Below are positions 14,781-23,000 of a stretch of 34,934 nucleotides of DNA, in pieces. Position 1 is the stretch's first letter, and every line of letters starts with the position of its first letter. The position numbers and the translations under genes were made by a program. Origin of the DNA: Emcibacteraceae bacterium (lineage in GTDB: Bacteria; Pseudomonadota; Alphaproteobacteria; Sphingomonadales; Emcibacteraceae); contig JANQJN010000020.1 in the NCBI GenBank assembly GCA_028281625.1, positions 1-34,934 on the forward strand, given 5' to 3'. The notes under the pieces are model-generated. The model saw only the letters and a program-made list of their open reading frames with translations, did no database searches and had not been told where the DNA came from.

Positions 14781-15911
14781 ATGACCGACTTTACTGCTTT
14801 CAAATCTGAAATCAGCGAGATGGCAAAAAATCTTGGCTTTGGCTCAATTGGATTTACATCACCTGGCGGATTGGAAAGAAGCGCAGGTCACTTTGAAAGT
14901 TTTCTAAAAGACGGACTTCACGGCGAAATGACCTGGCTCGAAGAAAAAGCGGATAGAAGAAAATCACCAAAAACGCTTTGGCCGGATGTACGGTCGATTA
15001 TCATGCTGACAATGAATTATGGTCCCGGCAAAAACCCGTTGGAAGATCTAAAGCAAAAAAATAATGGTAATATTTCTGTTTATGCTAAAGGCAAAGACTA
15101 TCACGATATAATAAAAAAACGCCTGAAGCAGATCGCCCGTCATATTCACCGCACATATAACGTTGAAGTGAAGGTATTTGTTGATACCGCCCCCGTACTG
15201 GAAAAACCGCTCGCGGAAAAAGCAGGCTTGGGGTGGCAGGGCAAGCACACAAATCTTGTCAGCCGCGAATTTGGTTCCTGGTTATTTATTGGATCCATTT
15301 TCACCACCTTAAAGATTAATGAAGATCAGAAGGAAATCGATCACTGTGGCTCCTGCCGGTCTTGCCTTGATATCTGTCCCACAAATGCGTTCCCCACACC
15401 TTATTCCCTTGATGCCAGACGCTGCATCTCCTACCTGACAATTGAATATAAAGGCCACATCGACAGAGAATTCCGTAAACCAATGGGAAACAGAATATAC
15501 GGATGTGACGATTGTCTGGCGGTATGCCCGTGGAATAAATATGCGAAAGTCACAGAAGAACTTCTGCTCCGCCCACGGATTGAACTTGACCTGGCGCGGC
15601 TCGACGATCTGGCAATGCTGGACGATGCATCTTTTAGGAAAGTTTTTTCAGGATCTCCCATTAAACGGGTGGGGCGTAACTATTTCATCCGCAACGTGCT
15701 GATCGCTATTGGAAATAGTGGCAATAAAAAATATGTTCCAATGCTGATTGACAAATTAAGCGACGCCAGCGCACACGTTCGTGCAATGGCTGTCTGGGCA
15801 CTTGATCAGTTATGCGACAAAGATGAGTTTTCTAATCTAAAGAATACACATTTAACTCGCGAAAGCGACGCAAATGTGATCAAAGAATGGGAAACCACCA
15901 TTACTGGGTGA
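14781..15911 (+). CDS. queG: Epoxyqueuosine reductase
   Basis: A 376-residue cobalamin-dependent iron-sulfur enzyme that reduces epoxyqueuosine to queuosine in tRNA wobble positions. The catalytic Asp lies in FVDTAPVLEKPLAEKAGLGW (about residue 135). Two [4Fe-4S] sites are seen in DHCGSCRSCLDICPTNAF (about 188-204) and GCDDCLAVCPWNKYA (about 241-255). A C-terminal HEAT-like repeat region includes ALDQL. I start at the ATG at 14781; a TTG immediately before is in frame. The 3' end overlaps the convergent TPR gene by 11 bp. Confidence 0.95.
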   Translation: MTDFTAFKSEISEMAKNLGFGSIGFTSPGGLERSAGHFESFLKDGLHGEMTWLEEKADRRKSPKTLWPDVRSIIMLTMNYGPGKNPLEDLKQKNNGNISVYAKGKDYHDIIKKRLKQIARHIHRTYNVEVKVFVDTAPVLEKPLAEKAGLGWQGKHTNLVSREFGSWLFIGSIFTTLKINEDQKEIDHCGSCRSCLDICPTNAFPTPYSLDARRCISYLTIEYKGHIDREFRKPMGNRIYGCDDCLAVCPWNKYAKVTEELLLRPRIELDLARLDDLAMLDDASFRKVFSGSPIKRVGRNYFIRNVLIAIGNSGNKKYVPMLIDKLSDASAHVRAMAVWALDQLCDKDEFSNLKNTHLTRESDANVIKEWETTITG

Positions 15912-16695
15912 TCAGATCAATATTATCTTCAGCAAGTTTCTGCCAGTAGCTATCCGGATAAAGTGCGATCAATTTTTCCCATTCCTGAAGCGCTTTTTCA
16001 TCGTTGCGCTGCATGCGGTAATTGACGCCACTTTCAAAGAGAACATCTGGTTGCTGTGGATCAATGGCCAATGCTGCATTTAAATCCAGGCGCGCCTTCA
16101 CATGTTCTCCCATTTTGCGGAAACTTTCGGCACGATATAAAAAGGCTTCTATTCTTTCAGCATCAAGATCAAGCGCGCTGGTGAAATCCTGCGCCGCATT
16201 TTTAAAGTCCTGCATGGCATATTGCACCAAGCCCCGTTCCAGGTAGATCTGATAGCCATATTCCGGATGTTCTTCTAAGGTGATGATGGTAGCGCTTAAG
16301 GCGTTATAAGCTTTTTCCAGATTTCCAGCTGTCCGCCAGGCTACACCGGCAAGATAATTTAGCTGAGTGATCAAAATATTTTTGTTGGTTTGGGTAAAAT
16401 CCGTCAGTCCCTCACCGCGGTTCATTTTATTGGCAATTTCTTCAAACAATGTTGCCGCGTCCTCTGCGCGATCAAGTTCATATAGTGCCAGACCTTCGCA
16501 GTGCTGCGCGGCAAGGCCACCACCTTGAATAAACCATTTGCGGGATTCGCTAAGAGCAGCATTGCTATCTTGATTTACAAGATCAATACATTCCTGATAT
16601 TTTCTTGCCAATGCCCTGTCTTCAAAATATTGAGCAGATGCTGCTAACGGATACAACGCCAAAACAATAAGCAGTAACACAAATCTACTGATCAT
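15901..16695 (-). CDS. Exported tetratricopeptide-repeat protein
   Basis: A 264-residue protein with a signal peptide (MISRFVLLLIVLALYPLAAS, cleavage likely after ASA). The mature protein is made of helical repeats; the clearest TPR units are YQIYLERGLVQYAMQDFKNA, IEAFLYRAESFRKMGEHVKA and PDVLFESGVNYRMQRNDEKA in the C-terminal half. It is expected in the periplasm as a protein-protein scaffold. The open frame extends 44 codons upstream, but the start at 16695 is chosen because the signal peptide begins there. It is divergent from the SDR gene with about 90 bp between starts, and convergent with queG. Confidence 0.88.
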   Translation of the reverse strand: MISRFVLLLIVLALYPLAASAQYFEDRALARKYQECIDLVNQDSNAALSESRKWFIQGGGLAAQHCEGLALYELDRAEDAATLFEEIANKMNRGEGLTDFTQTNKNILITQLNYLAGVAWRTAGNLEKAYNALSATIITLEEHPEYGYQIYLERGLVQYAMQDFKNAAQDFTSALDLDAERIEAFLYRAESFRKMGEHVKARLDLNAALAIDPQQPDVLFESGVNYRMQRNDEKALQEWEKLIALYPDSYWQKLAEDNIDLITQ

Positions 16696-16785
16696 ATTGA
16701 GTGCTTTCTCTTTCCCACTGGTAAAATTTGAAAACCTGTATAAATATAAACCAAATAAAGCGCAAATTTTAAAAAAGTGACCCAA

Positions 16786-17607
16786 ATGAAACTCTTTTGT
16801 TTTGGACTTGGATATACTGCATCGCACCTTGTCCGTAAGTTATCCCCATCTTCATGGCAATATTCAGGCACGAAAACCAAAGAAGCCATTCGGTTTGATT
16901 CTACCGGCCCCGTATCGCAAATTCGCACTCATTTAAAAGGCGTCACTCATGTGCTTATTTCAATACCGCCAAACAAAATGCACATTGATAGCACGTTTCA
17001 CTATCACGCTAACGAACTACAAAATCTGCCATCCTTAAAATGGGTGGGCTATCTATCAGCCACAAGCGTATATGGTGACTGGGGCGGAGATTGGGTTGAT
17101 GAAAATACAGAGGTCAGACCATCCACTAACAGAGGTAAACTGCGACGTGAAGCCGAAAAACTCTGGCAGGACGCCGACCTACCCACTCATATATTCCGGC
17201 TGGGCGGTATTTACGGACCCGAACGCAATCAAATCAACAATGTAAAAACCGGACGGTCGCGCAAAATTATCAAAAAGAACCACTATTTTTCGCGCATTCA
17301 TGTGGATGATCTTTGTGACGCTGTGATCAAATCTATGGAAAATCCCTCGCCAGGCAGTATTTACAATCTGGTGGATGATCTACCAGCACCAGCTTCCGAT
17401 ATCCTTGACTATTTATGCGATATTCTGAACCGACCACGCATTAGGGGTGTCAGATACAAAAAGGCGGAGCTTTCTGATGGGCTTAGAAAATTTTACGCCG
17501 AAAACAGAAGGGTCAACAACAAGCTCACCAAAGAAGCACTGGATTGGGAGCCAAAATATCCCAACTTTAGAGAGGGCTATTTGGAGCTTTTAAGAAAGCT
17601 CGATTAA
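16786..17607 (+). CDS. SDR-family NAD(P)-binding epimerase/reductase-like protein
   Basis: A 273-residue Rossmann-fold protein of the extended SDR family. The nucleotide-binding motif is FGLGYTASHL (about residues 5-14). LSATSVYGDWGGDWVDE (about 90-106) corresponds to the active-site region of the family, but the usual YxxxK is degenerate (the nearest is RGKLRREAE), as in the YeeZ/ActC-like group, so activity may differ. RLGGIYGPERN and RIHVDDLCDAV are typical later motifs. A GTG three codons upstream (16777) is an alternative start; neither has a strong ribosome binding site. It overlaps the convergent hydrolase by 18 bp. Confidence 0.88.
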   Translation: MKLFCFGLGYTASHLVRKLSPSSWQYSGTKTKEAIRFDSTGPVSQIRTHLKGVTHVLISIPPNKMHIDSTFHYHANELQNLPSLKWVGYLSATSVYGDWGGDWVDENTEVRPSTNRGKLRREAEKLWQDADLPTHIFRLGGIYGPERNQINNVKTGRSRKIIKKNHYFSRIHVDDLCDAVIKSMENPSPGSIYNLVDDLPAPASDILDYLCDILNRPRIRGVRYKKAELSDGLRKFYAENRRVNNKLTKEALDWEPKYPNFREGYLELLRKLD

Positions 17608-18336
17608 GGCCTGCCTGAGCCTTTCAAGGTCCGCGTCCGACGATAATCTGTGATCCCCTGACTTATTAAAACTTATGATAACATCATCGCTCAGTACTTT
17701 TTCGGCGATGCGTGTCGAATACTCGCTGGGCACATCTGTGTCTTTTAGTCCGTGAAACAGTCGTACCGGACAGTCAATGGCAATGGTTCTATTCAGCAGA
17801 ATGTGATTTTCACCATCCTGAATGAGTCCGTAACTTACTCGGTAAGGCTCGTCACTATAATCGGATGGCTCAAGGTATACGCCTTCTGATTTTAACGTCT
17901 CACGAATTGACGGCGAATATTTTTCCCACATAAGCTCTCGGGTAAAATCGGGTGCGGCGGCAATGCCCACGAATGCTTTCACGCGCTCTTTTCGTGCCAG
18001 CGTCACAAGCAATCCGATCCAGCCCCCCATACTTGATCCCACCACAATGATTGGGCCTTCGATTACCTGATCGGTCACCGCAAGGGCGTCGTCTCTCCAA
18101 GCGCCAATTGTACCATCAACAAATTCGCCGGATGAGCTACCATGACCTGAATAGTCAAACCTGACATAAGAAAGACCAAGTTCGCTACATGTTTTTTCAA
18201 GGAATAATGCTTTGGTGCCTTCCATATCGGACATATATCCGCCACAAAAAATAACCGTCGGAGCGCGCCCTTCAGTTTTGTGGTAAGCGATGTCTCGCCC
18301 CTCACTGGTTTTTATATACTCAGGCTTCTTTGTCAT
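17590..18336 (-). CDS. Alpha/beta hydrolase (ABHD10-like serine hydrolase)
   Basis: A 248-residue alpha/beta hydrolase with nucleophile Ser at about 102 in GSSMGG, the acidic residue probably in HGLKDTDVPS, and His at about 229 in SGDHRLS. FCGGYMSDMEGTKA and RFDYSGHGSSSGEF recall the mitochondrial ABHD10-type thioesterase/depalmitoylase group. The substrate is not known. The frame is open 27 codons further upstream, but I choose the ATG at 18336 because the domain begins there and a GGGA lies upstream. It is divergent from thrS. Confidence 0.9.
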   Translation of the reverse strand: MTKKPEYIKTSEGRDIAYHKTEGRAPTVIFCGGYMSDMEGTKALFLEKTCSELGLSYVRFDYSGHGSSSGEFVDGTIGAWRDDALAVTDQVIEGPIIVVGSSMGGWIGLLVTLARKERVKAFVGIAAAPDFTRELMWEKYSPSIRETLKSEGVYLEPSDYSDEPYRVSYGLIQDGENHILLNRTIAIDCPVRLFHGLKDTDVPSEYSTRIAEKVLSDDVIISFNKSGDHRLSSDADLERLRQALIELS

Positions 18337-18483
18337 ATCAGTGGTCCCGTTTAAACTAATATGGCTATAATATAGAAGCGCGAGCCCAATAAAACCGCTT
18401 TTTTCGAGGATGTTCACTTGACTTGAGGGTTAAAGGATATAAATTCGCATTTTTATAACTAAAACTGGAAAAAAGAGATCCTT

Positions 18484-20418
18484 ATGAGTGCTAAAAAGAA
18501 AGTCGCCTTAACCCTGCCTGATGGCAGTGTCCGTGAATATGAAGGTCCGGTGACTGGCATGACGCTCGCACAGGACATTGGTCCTGGCCTGGCCAAAGCA
18601 GCAATTGTGATCGTCGTAAACGGCGAGCAATGGGATCTGTCACGCGAAATCACTGCGGACTCGGAAGTCTCCATCATTACAAAACGTGATGAGGAAGCCC
18701 TTGAAATCCTGCGTCATGACGCTGCGCATATTCTGGCCGAAGCAGTGAAGGAACTCTATCCGGAAACCCAGGTGACCATCGGTCCCGCAATCGAGAACGG
18801 TTTTTATTACGATTTCGCGCGCGAAGAACCATTTACCCCGGACGATTTGGAAAAAATGGAAAAGCGGATGAAGGAAATCGTCGCCCGCGATGAGGAAATT
18901 ATCCGCACCGAAATGCCACGCGATGAGGCCGTCGAATTTTTTCGTGACATGGGTGAAATTTATAAAGCAGAAATTATCGCAAGCATTCCGTCCGATGAAC
19001 CGATTACCCTCTATCGCCAGGGTGACTTCATTGACCTGTGCCGCGGTCCTCACTTGCCCTCCACTAAATATCTTGGCGGCGATACATTTAAGCTGATGAA
19101 TGTGGCTGGTGCCTATTGGCGTGGGGACAGCAATAACGAAATGCTGCAACGTGTCTACGGTACTGCCTGGCGTGATAAAAAGGAACTTAAAGCCTATCTT
19201 CACCGTCTCGAAGAAGCGGAAAAACGTGACCACCGCAAATTGGGCAAGGAAATGGGACTTTTTCATTTTCAGGAAGAAGCAGCCGGTATGCCGTTCTGGC
19301 ACCCCAACGGCTGGACCATCTATACCCAGATCGAAGGCTATATGCGCCGAAAGCAACGCGAATATGGCTACCGGGAAATCAATACCCCTAAACTTGTGGA
19401 TCGAAAGCTTTGGGAGCACTCCGGTCACTGGGAAAAATTCCGTGAGCATATGTACACCACTGAATCCGACGAACGGACTTTTGCCCTAAAGCCAATGAAC
19501 TGCCCTTGTCATGTTCAGGTGTTTAATCAGGGACTGGTCAGCTACCGCGACCTTCCTATGCGGCTTGCCGAATTTGGCAGTTGCCACCGATACGAACCTT
19601 CCGGTGCGCTGCATGGTCTGATGCGGGTGCGCTCATTTGTACAGGATGATGCACATATATTCTGCGAAAAGGACAAGATCACAGAAGAAACCGAAATTTT
19701 CTGCGGTATGCTGCTTGAAGTCTATAAGGACTTCGGTTTTGAAGAAGTGAAAGTGAAGTTCTCCGATCGTCCTGAGGTACGAGCGGGTTCCGATGAAGTT
19801 TGGGACGAAGCCGAAAAATGCCTGATCGACGCCGTGGAACATGTGGGCCTTGACTACACCCTTAATCCGGGCGAAGGGGCCTTTTACGGACCAAAGCTTG
19901 AATTTGTCCTGACAGATGCCATTGGCCGCGACTGGCAATGTGGCACTTTGCAGGTAGATTTTGTTCTGCCTGAACGGCTTGATGCAAACTATATTGGTGC
20001 GGACAATGCCAAACATCGGCCCGTCATGCTACACCGCGCGATCCTTGGATCGTTCGAACGATTCATTGGTATTCTGATTGAAAACCACGCGGGGCGTTTT
20101 CCAATGTGGCTCGCACCAACCCAGGTTGTTGTGACTGGCATCACTGCCGACCAGGACAACTATGTAACTGAGGTTTATGAGAAACTGAAAGCCGCTGGTT
20201 TGCGTGCTGAAATTGACCTTCGGAACGAAAAAATCAACTATAAAGTCCGCGAACATTCTCACGCCAAGGTACCGGCCATTTTTGTTGCCGGTGGCCGCGA
20301 AGCTGAAAATAACACGATCACTGTGCGCAGACTTGGCTCAAAAAATCAGGAAACCCTTGATTTAGCTGACGCAATTAATAAACTTGTCACCGAGTCTATC
20401 GACCCAGATAAACGATAA
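18484..20418 (+). CDS. thrS: Threonyl-tRNA synthetase
   Basis: A 644-residue class II aminoacyl-tRNA synthetase of normal length. It has an N-terminal TGS domain (about 3-64), the editing SAD domain with [16 protein letters not shown] (about 79-94), the catalytic core with [16 protein letters not shown] and the RMAEFG-like motif 2 region [19 protein letters not shown], motif 3 [18 protein letters not shown], and the anticodon-binding domain at the end ([20 protein letters not shown]). It charges tRNA-Thr. It is followed 55 bp later by infC, the same order as in enterobacteria. Confidence 0.97.
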   Translation: MSAKKKVALTLPDGSVREYEGPVTGMTLAQDIGPGLAKAAIVIVVNGEQWDLSREITADSEVSIITKRDEEALEILRHDAAHILAEAVKELYPETQVTIGPAIENGFYYDFAREEPFTPDDLEKMEKRMKEIVARDEEIIRTEMPRDEAVEFFRDMGEIYKAEIIASIPSDEPITLYRQGDFIDLCRGPHLPSTKYLGGDTFKLMNVAGAYWRGDSNNEMLQRVYGTAWRDKKELKAYLHRLEEAEKRDHRKLGKEMGLFHFQEEAAGMPFWHPNGWTIYTQIEGYMRRKQREYGYREINTPKLVDRKLWEHSGHWEKFREHMYTTESDERTFALKPMNCPCHVQVFNQGLVSYRDLPMRLAEFGSCHRYEPSGALHGLMRVRSFVQDDAHIFCEKDKITEETEIFCGMLLEVYKDFGFEEVKVKFSDRPEVRAGSDEVWDEAEKCLIDAVEHVGLDYTLNPGEGAFYGPKLEFVLTDAIGRDWQCGTLQVDFVLPERLDANYIGADNAKHRPVMLHRAILGSFERFIGILIENHAGRFPMWLAPTQVVVTGITADQDNYVTEVYEKLKAAGLRAEIDLRNEKINYKVREHSHAKVPAIFVAGGREAENNTITVRRLGSKNQETLDLADAINKLVTESIDPDKR

Positions 20419-20473
20419 CTTAAGTTTATCGGGCTATAATGAAAGGAAATTTAACAACTGATGGAGAAAATAA

Positions 20474-21010
20474 ATAGCTAAGAGACCAATGCAGGGCCCG
20501 GCCTCAAAAAAAGGACCACGGGTCAATGATGATATACAAGAGGAAGAAGTAAGACTTATTGATGAAAATGGCGAAAACCACGGCGCAGTCGCAGTAGACA
20601 AAGCGATCGATATGGCAAAAGCTGCTGGTCTTGACCTTGTAGAAATATCACCAAATGCTACTCCACCAGTTTGTAAAATCCTTGATTACGGTAAATACAA
20701 ATATGAAGCGCAGAAAAAGGCCAGCCTCGCGCGCAAGAAACAAAAAACGGTTGATGTAAAAGAAATCAAACTCCGTCCTGGGATTGAAAAGCATGACTAT
20801 GATGTCAAGATGCGTTCCATCGACAAGTTCTTGAATGCCGGCGACAAAGTCAAAGTAACACTCCGGTACCGCGGCCGCGAAATGGCCCATCAGGAAATTG
20901 GCATGGAAGTGCTCAACCGTGTTAAAGAACAGTTTGCAGACGTGACCAAAATTGAACAGATGCCGAAAATGGAAGGCCGTCAAATGATAATGATTTTAGC
21001 CCCTAAGTAA
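20474..21010 (+). CDS. infC: Translation initiation factor IF-3, probable AUA start
   Basis: IF-3 with the N-terminal domain ([21 protein letters not shown]), a lysine-rich linker and the C-terminal domain ([23 protein letters not shown] through [13 protein letters not shown]). It blocks subunit joining and proofreads start codons. The first in-frame ATG is at 20489 (173 residues) but has no convincing ribosome binding site. A GGAG at 20463-20466 sits 7 bases from an in-frame ATA at 20474, which adds the residues (M)AKRP. infC commonly uses AUU or similar rare starts for autoregulation, so I place the start at 20474; the in-frame stop TAA at 20471 bounds it. If this is wrong, use 20489. Confidence 0.9.
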   Translation: MAKRPMQGPASKKGPRVNDDIQEEEVRLIDENGENHGAVAVDKAIDMAKAAGLDLVEISPNATPPVCKILDYGKYKYEAQKKASLARKKQKTVDVKEIKLRPGIEKHDYDVKMRSIDKFLNAGDKVKVTLRYRGREMAHQEIGMEVLNRVKEQFADVTKIEQMPKMEGRQMIMILAPK

Positions 21011-21135
21011 CCGCTAATTTCATTGGAATAATTAAAATAAAATCTATAAGAGCAGCCCTGAAATCACGGCTGCTTTTTTTATTTTTCGAGTCGATATTTC
21101 AGCTATAAAATTAAGTCATTGAAGATTAGCGCCTT
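21011..21135. other. Intergenic region after infC
   Basis: This is the first part of a 470-bp stretch (21011-21483) with no protein gene. It holds the infC terminator. The remainder of the stretch holds the promoter and body of a candidate RNA (21136-21283), then about 200 bp with no clear feature apart from a distant GGGGA/TCCCC pairing at about 21403-21434 ahead of the secreted-protein gene. Confidence 0.5.
21051..21080 (+). terminator. Intrinsic terminator of thrS-infC
   Basis: AGCAGCC (21051-21057) pairs with GGCTGCT (21068-21074) and is followed by T residues. It lies 40 bp after the infC stop, separating infC from the downstream rpmI-rplT unit that follows it directly in many bacteria. 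Confidence 0.88.
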
Positions 21136-21164
21136 TTGTTTTTAAGCCCCAATTATGCTATACT
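21136..21164 (+). promoter_or_regulatory. Sigma-70-like promoter of the candidate RNA
   Basis: TTGTTT (21136-21141) and TATACT (21159-21164) are separated by exactly 17 bp, predicting transcription from about 21171. There is no ORF of note before the strong terminator at about 21283. Confidence 0.6.
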
Positions 21165-21170
21165 CCTTGC

Positions 21171-21283
21171 AACTGTGCGCCCATTGGTAGCACAACATTC
21201 TGTGTTGAGAGGGGTCAGCTGAACCTAATAACGCAGATGCGACAGGAACCCGCCGTATGTGGAAACACTCGGCGGGTTTTTTT
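21171..21283 (+). ncRNA. Candidate small RNA, unknown family
   Basis: A stretch of about 113 bases runs from a good promoter to a very strong terminator: AACCCGCCG (21247-21255) pairs with CGGCGGGTT (21270-21278), capped by a GTG-GAAA-CAC hairpin, then seven T. Upstream, TGTGC (21174-21178) can pair with GCACA (21190-21194), and CCT (21224-21226) with AGG (21244-21246) around CGCA/TGCG. The 3' 80 bases recur in decayed form at 21860-21941. I compared it by eye with SRP RNA, 6S RNA, tmRNA and the common riboswitches and found no match. It could be a trans-acting RNA or a terminated leader of the gene at 21484. Confidence 0.55.
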
Positions 21284-21483
21284 ACCAAAGCCTTTTTTAC
21301 AGCTTAATTGTACGATGTCCACTAACGCAGCCAACAAAAAACTTGCATTGAACGTCTTAGTCTGAAAGAATTTTATTGAAATTAGAAGTTCGGCGAAAAC
21401 TTGGGGGATAATAAATCAGAATACGCTGTCCCCTTTATGATTCTTTGATTCTAAGTAACTACCAATTCTTGTCTGGGGGCAAT

Positions 21484-21810
21484 ATGAAACTTTTTTATAC
21501 ATCAATCTTAATTCTATTTATAATCACAACAAAGGCTATAGCAGCACCAGAAGTTCATGGGACGATCAAGAAGATTCACCTTAAGAGCAATGGCACAGTA
21601 CAATTTAGCCTGGTCAACATTCCGCCATCCTCAAACTGCTTAACATCCTATAACATTTCATTTGAGTTCAATAAATCCGATACAATGGGGCAGGAGTATC
21701 TAGCCATGCTTATGACCGCCGATGCAACTGGGCAATCAATTTCAATTGGTTATTTTGGCAATGGCGGATCGTCCTACTGCTCTCCTTATTATATCTATAA
21801 AACCAACTAG
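21484..21810 (+). CDS. Small secreted protein of unknown function
   Basis: A 108-residue protein with a signal peptide (about 1-20, ending AIA) and a mature part APEVHGTIKKIHLKSNGTVQ that looks all-beta, with two Cys (in SSNCLTSY and SSYCSPYY) that could form a disulfide in the periplasm. The ATG at 21484 is chosen because it begins the signal peptide and follows a GGGGG stretch. It sits between the candidate RNA and its partial copy. No family is recognised. Confidence 0.72.
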   Translation: MKLFYTSILILFIITTKAIAAPEVHGTIKKIHLKSNGTVQFSLVNIPPSSNCLTSYNISFEFNKSDTMGQEYLAMLMTADATGQSISIGYFGNGGSSYCSPYYIYKTN

Positions 21811-21859
21811 TGTATCAACGGTAGATCATATAAAGGCCACTGAGTAAGTTGATTTTTTC

Positions 21860-21941
21860 GTGTTAAAAAGGTCAGCTGCACCTGATAGCGCAGATGCGAA
21901 AGGAACTCGCAGTATGTGGAAACACTCGTAGGGTTTTTTTT
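21860..21941 (+). repeat. Degenerate 3' copy of the candidate RNA
   Basis: About 80 bases aligned with 21202-21283 with about 15 differences, including the identical core GTATGTGGAAACACTCG and the T run. The terminator stem has lost pairing: changes such as CGCC to CGCA and GGCGGG to GTAGGG are not compensatory. No promoter is visible upstream and the first 30 bases of the RNA are absent, so this looks like a pseudo-copy. Confidence 0.7.
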
Positions 21942-22055
21942 GGTTGAAGTAAGAATTAGATCACCAGGATGTTATTTGACTTTCAGCTAATTCCGTTTAA
22001 TCATAATCCCTCACATTTAAAGTATTAGCAGTTACAATTTAACCAGGGGGATCAT

Positions 22056-22661
22056 ATGAAATTAAAATATATTTCTACCGTTCTTTTGTTTTTAGCCTTT
22101 CTACCTGCGAGCGCATCAGCGCAGAGCAGTCTTTATCTGGTTGCAGAAGCAGGTACAATTCAAAATTCCATGGCCGTAAGCGGCACGTTCGCAAACTTAA
22201 ATCCAAATAATGAATCTGGCGGCACATTCGGTGCAGCCATAGGGTATCGAAGTTTGTTTGCTGAAAATCTAATTCTCGGCGTTGAAGCAAGCATTGCCTC
22301 AACTGCAGGCACCAGTTCCGTATTCGACGGATTTGATACAATTGCTTTTGATCCGAATTATGTGGCTGGCGCGTACGTGACTGCGGGCGTTGCTTTTGGC
22401 AATGATAATCAGGGTCTGCTTTATGGCATGCTGGGTGTTGGCTCGGTTGGTGGCGAAACACGTACATTTGGCGATACAGTTGACGACGAAACCATTGATG
22501 ACAGTGGCAACGGTGTTTCCTTTGGTGGTGCTTTCGAATATGGACTGACCGATATGCTTGGTGTTCGTGTTAAAGCGCTACACACCCGGTATACAGGTGA
22601 AATTGACGAGCTAAAAATTCGTGACACATCCATTATGGCAGGGCTGGTTATAAGCTTTTAA
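22056..22661 (+). CDS. Outer-membrane beta-barrel protein
   Basis: A 201-residue protein with a signal peptide (about 1-22, ending ASA) and a mature part of alternating amphipathic strands rich in Gly and aromatic residues (GGTFGAAIGYR, LILGVEASIA, AGAYVTAGVAFG, LGVRVKALHTRYTG), ending in a terminal Phe as barrel proteins do. It resembles the 8-stranded porin-family/OmpA-barrel-like proteins. A ribosome binding site AGGGGGA precedes the ATG. Its last four bases overlap the convergent csaA. Confidence 0.87.
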   Translation: MKLKYISTVLLFLAFLPASASAQSSLYLVAEAGTIQNSMAVSGTFANLNPNNESGGTFGAAIGYRSLFAENLILGVEASIASTAGTSSVFDGFDTIAFDPNYVAGAYVTAGVAFGNDNQGLLYGMLGVGSVGGETRTFGDTVDDETIDDSGNGVSFGGAFEYGLTDMLGVRVKALHTRYTGEIDELKIRDTSIMAGLVISF

Positions 22662-22999
22662 ACCAGCTTGGAACCGTTGGGAACTGGCCGTTCAGGTTGC
22701 GCGATGACAACGTCACCGTTTTTATCGTAAAAGCCGGTCAGCAAAAACTCTGATTTTATTGGACCGATTTGTTTAGCTGGAAAGTTCACCACTGCAACAA
22801 TCTGCTTGCCAATGAGCTCATCCGGCGTGTAATGCACGGTGATCTGAGCACTTGACTTTTTAATTCCCAGGTCACCGCCAAAATCAACCCATACTTTGTA
22901 AGCTGGTCGGCGAGCTTCCGGAAATTCCTCCGCTTTGATGACTGTGCCTACTTTAAGTTCGACTTTTTCGAAATCTTCCCAGCTAATAAAGTTATCCAT
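22658..22999 (-). CDS. csaA: tRNA-binding protein CsaA
   Basis: A 113-residue single OB-fold domain of the tRNA-binding (EMAPII-like) family. Signature residues are VELKVGTVIKAEEFPEARRPAYKVWVDFG, SSAQITVHYTPDELIGKQIVAVVNFPAKQIGPIKSE and a closing FLLTGFYD block. CsaA proteins bind tRNA and act as dimers, with chaperone and secretion effects reported in Bacillus. It begins two bases before the TraB-like gene ends, so the two may be co-transcribed, with the TraB-like gene first. Confidence 0.94.
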   Translation of the reverse strand: MDNFISWEDFEKVELKVGTVIKAEEFPEARRPAYKVWVDFGGDLGIKKSSAQITVHYTPDELIGKQIVAVVNFPAKQIGPIKSEFLLTGFYDKNGDVVIAQPERPVPNGSKLV

Positions 23000-23000
23000 T

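Noticed and set aside
16696..16827. N-terminal extension of the TPR protein
   Set aside because: The extra 44 residues precede a classic signal peptide and would cross the divergent promoter of the SDR gene.
18640..19449. 269-codon open frame antisense to thrS
   Set aside because: It lies fully inside thrS on the opposite strand, and thrS is unambiguous; the frame is a by-product of its codon use, as are the long antisense frames in infC and pheT.
21171..21246. Resemblance of the start of the candidate RNA to a tRNA (GCGCCCATTGGTAGCA followed by CAACA/TGTTG arms)
   Set aside because: The D-arm-like and anticodon-arm-like parts do not combine into a cloverleaf: the anticodon loop would have five bases, there is no T arm with GGTTCGAATCC, and no closing acceptor strand.
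21202..21246. Similarity to the SRP RNA (GGTCAG and GCAGATG words)
   Set aside because: The essential GGAA tetraloop and the AGCAGCC strand of SRP domain IV are absent, so the shared words are probably chance.
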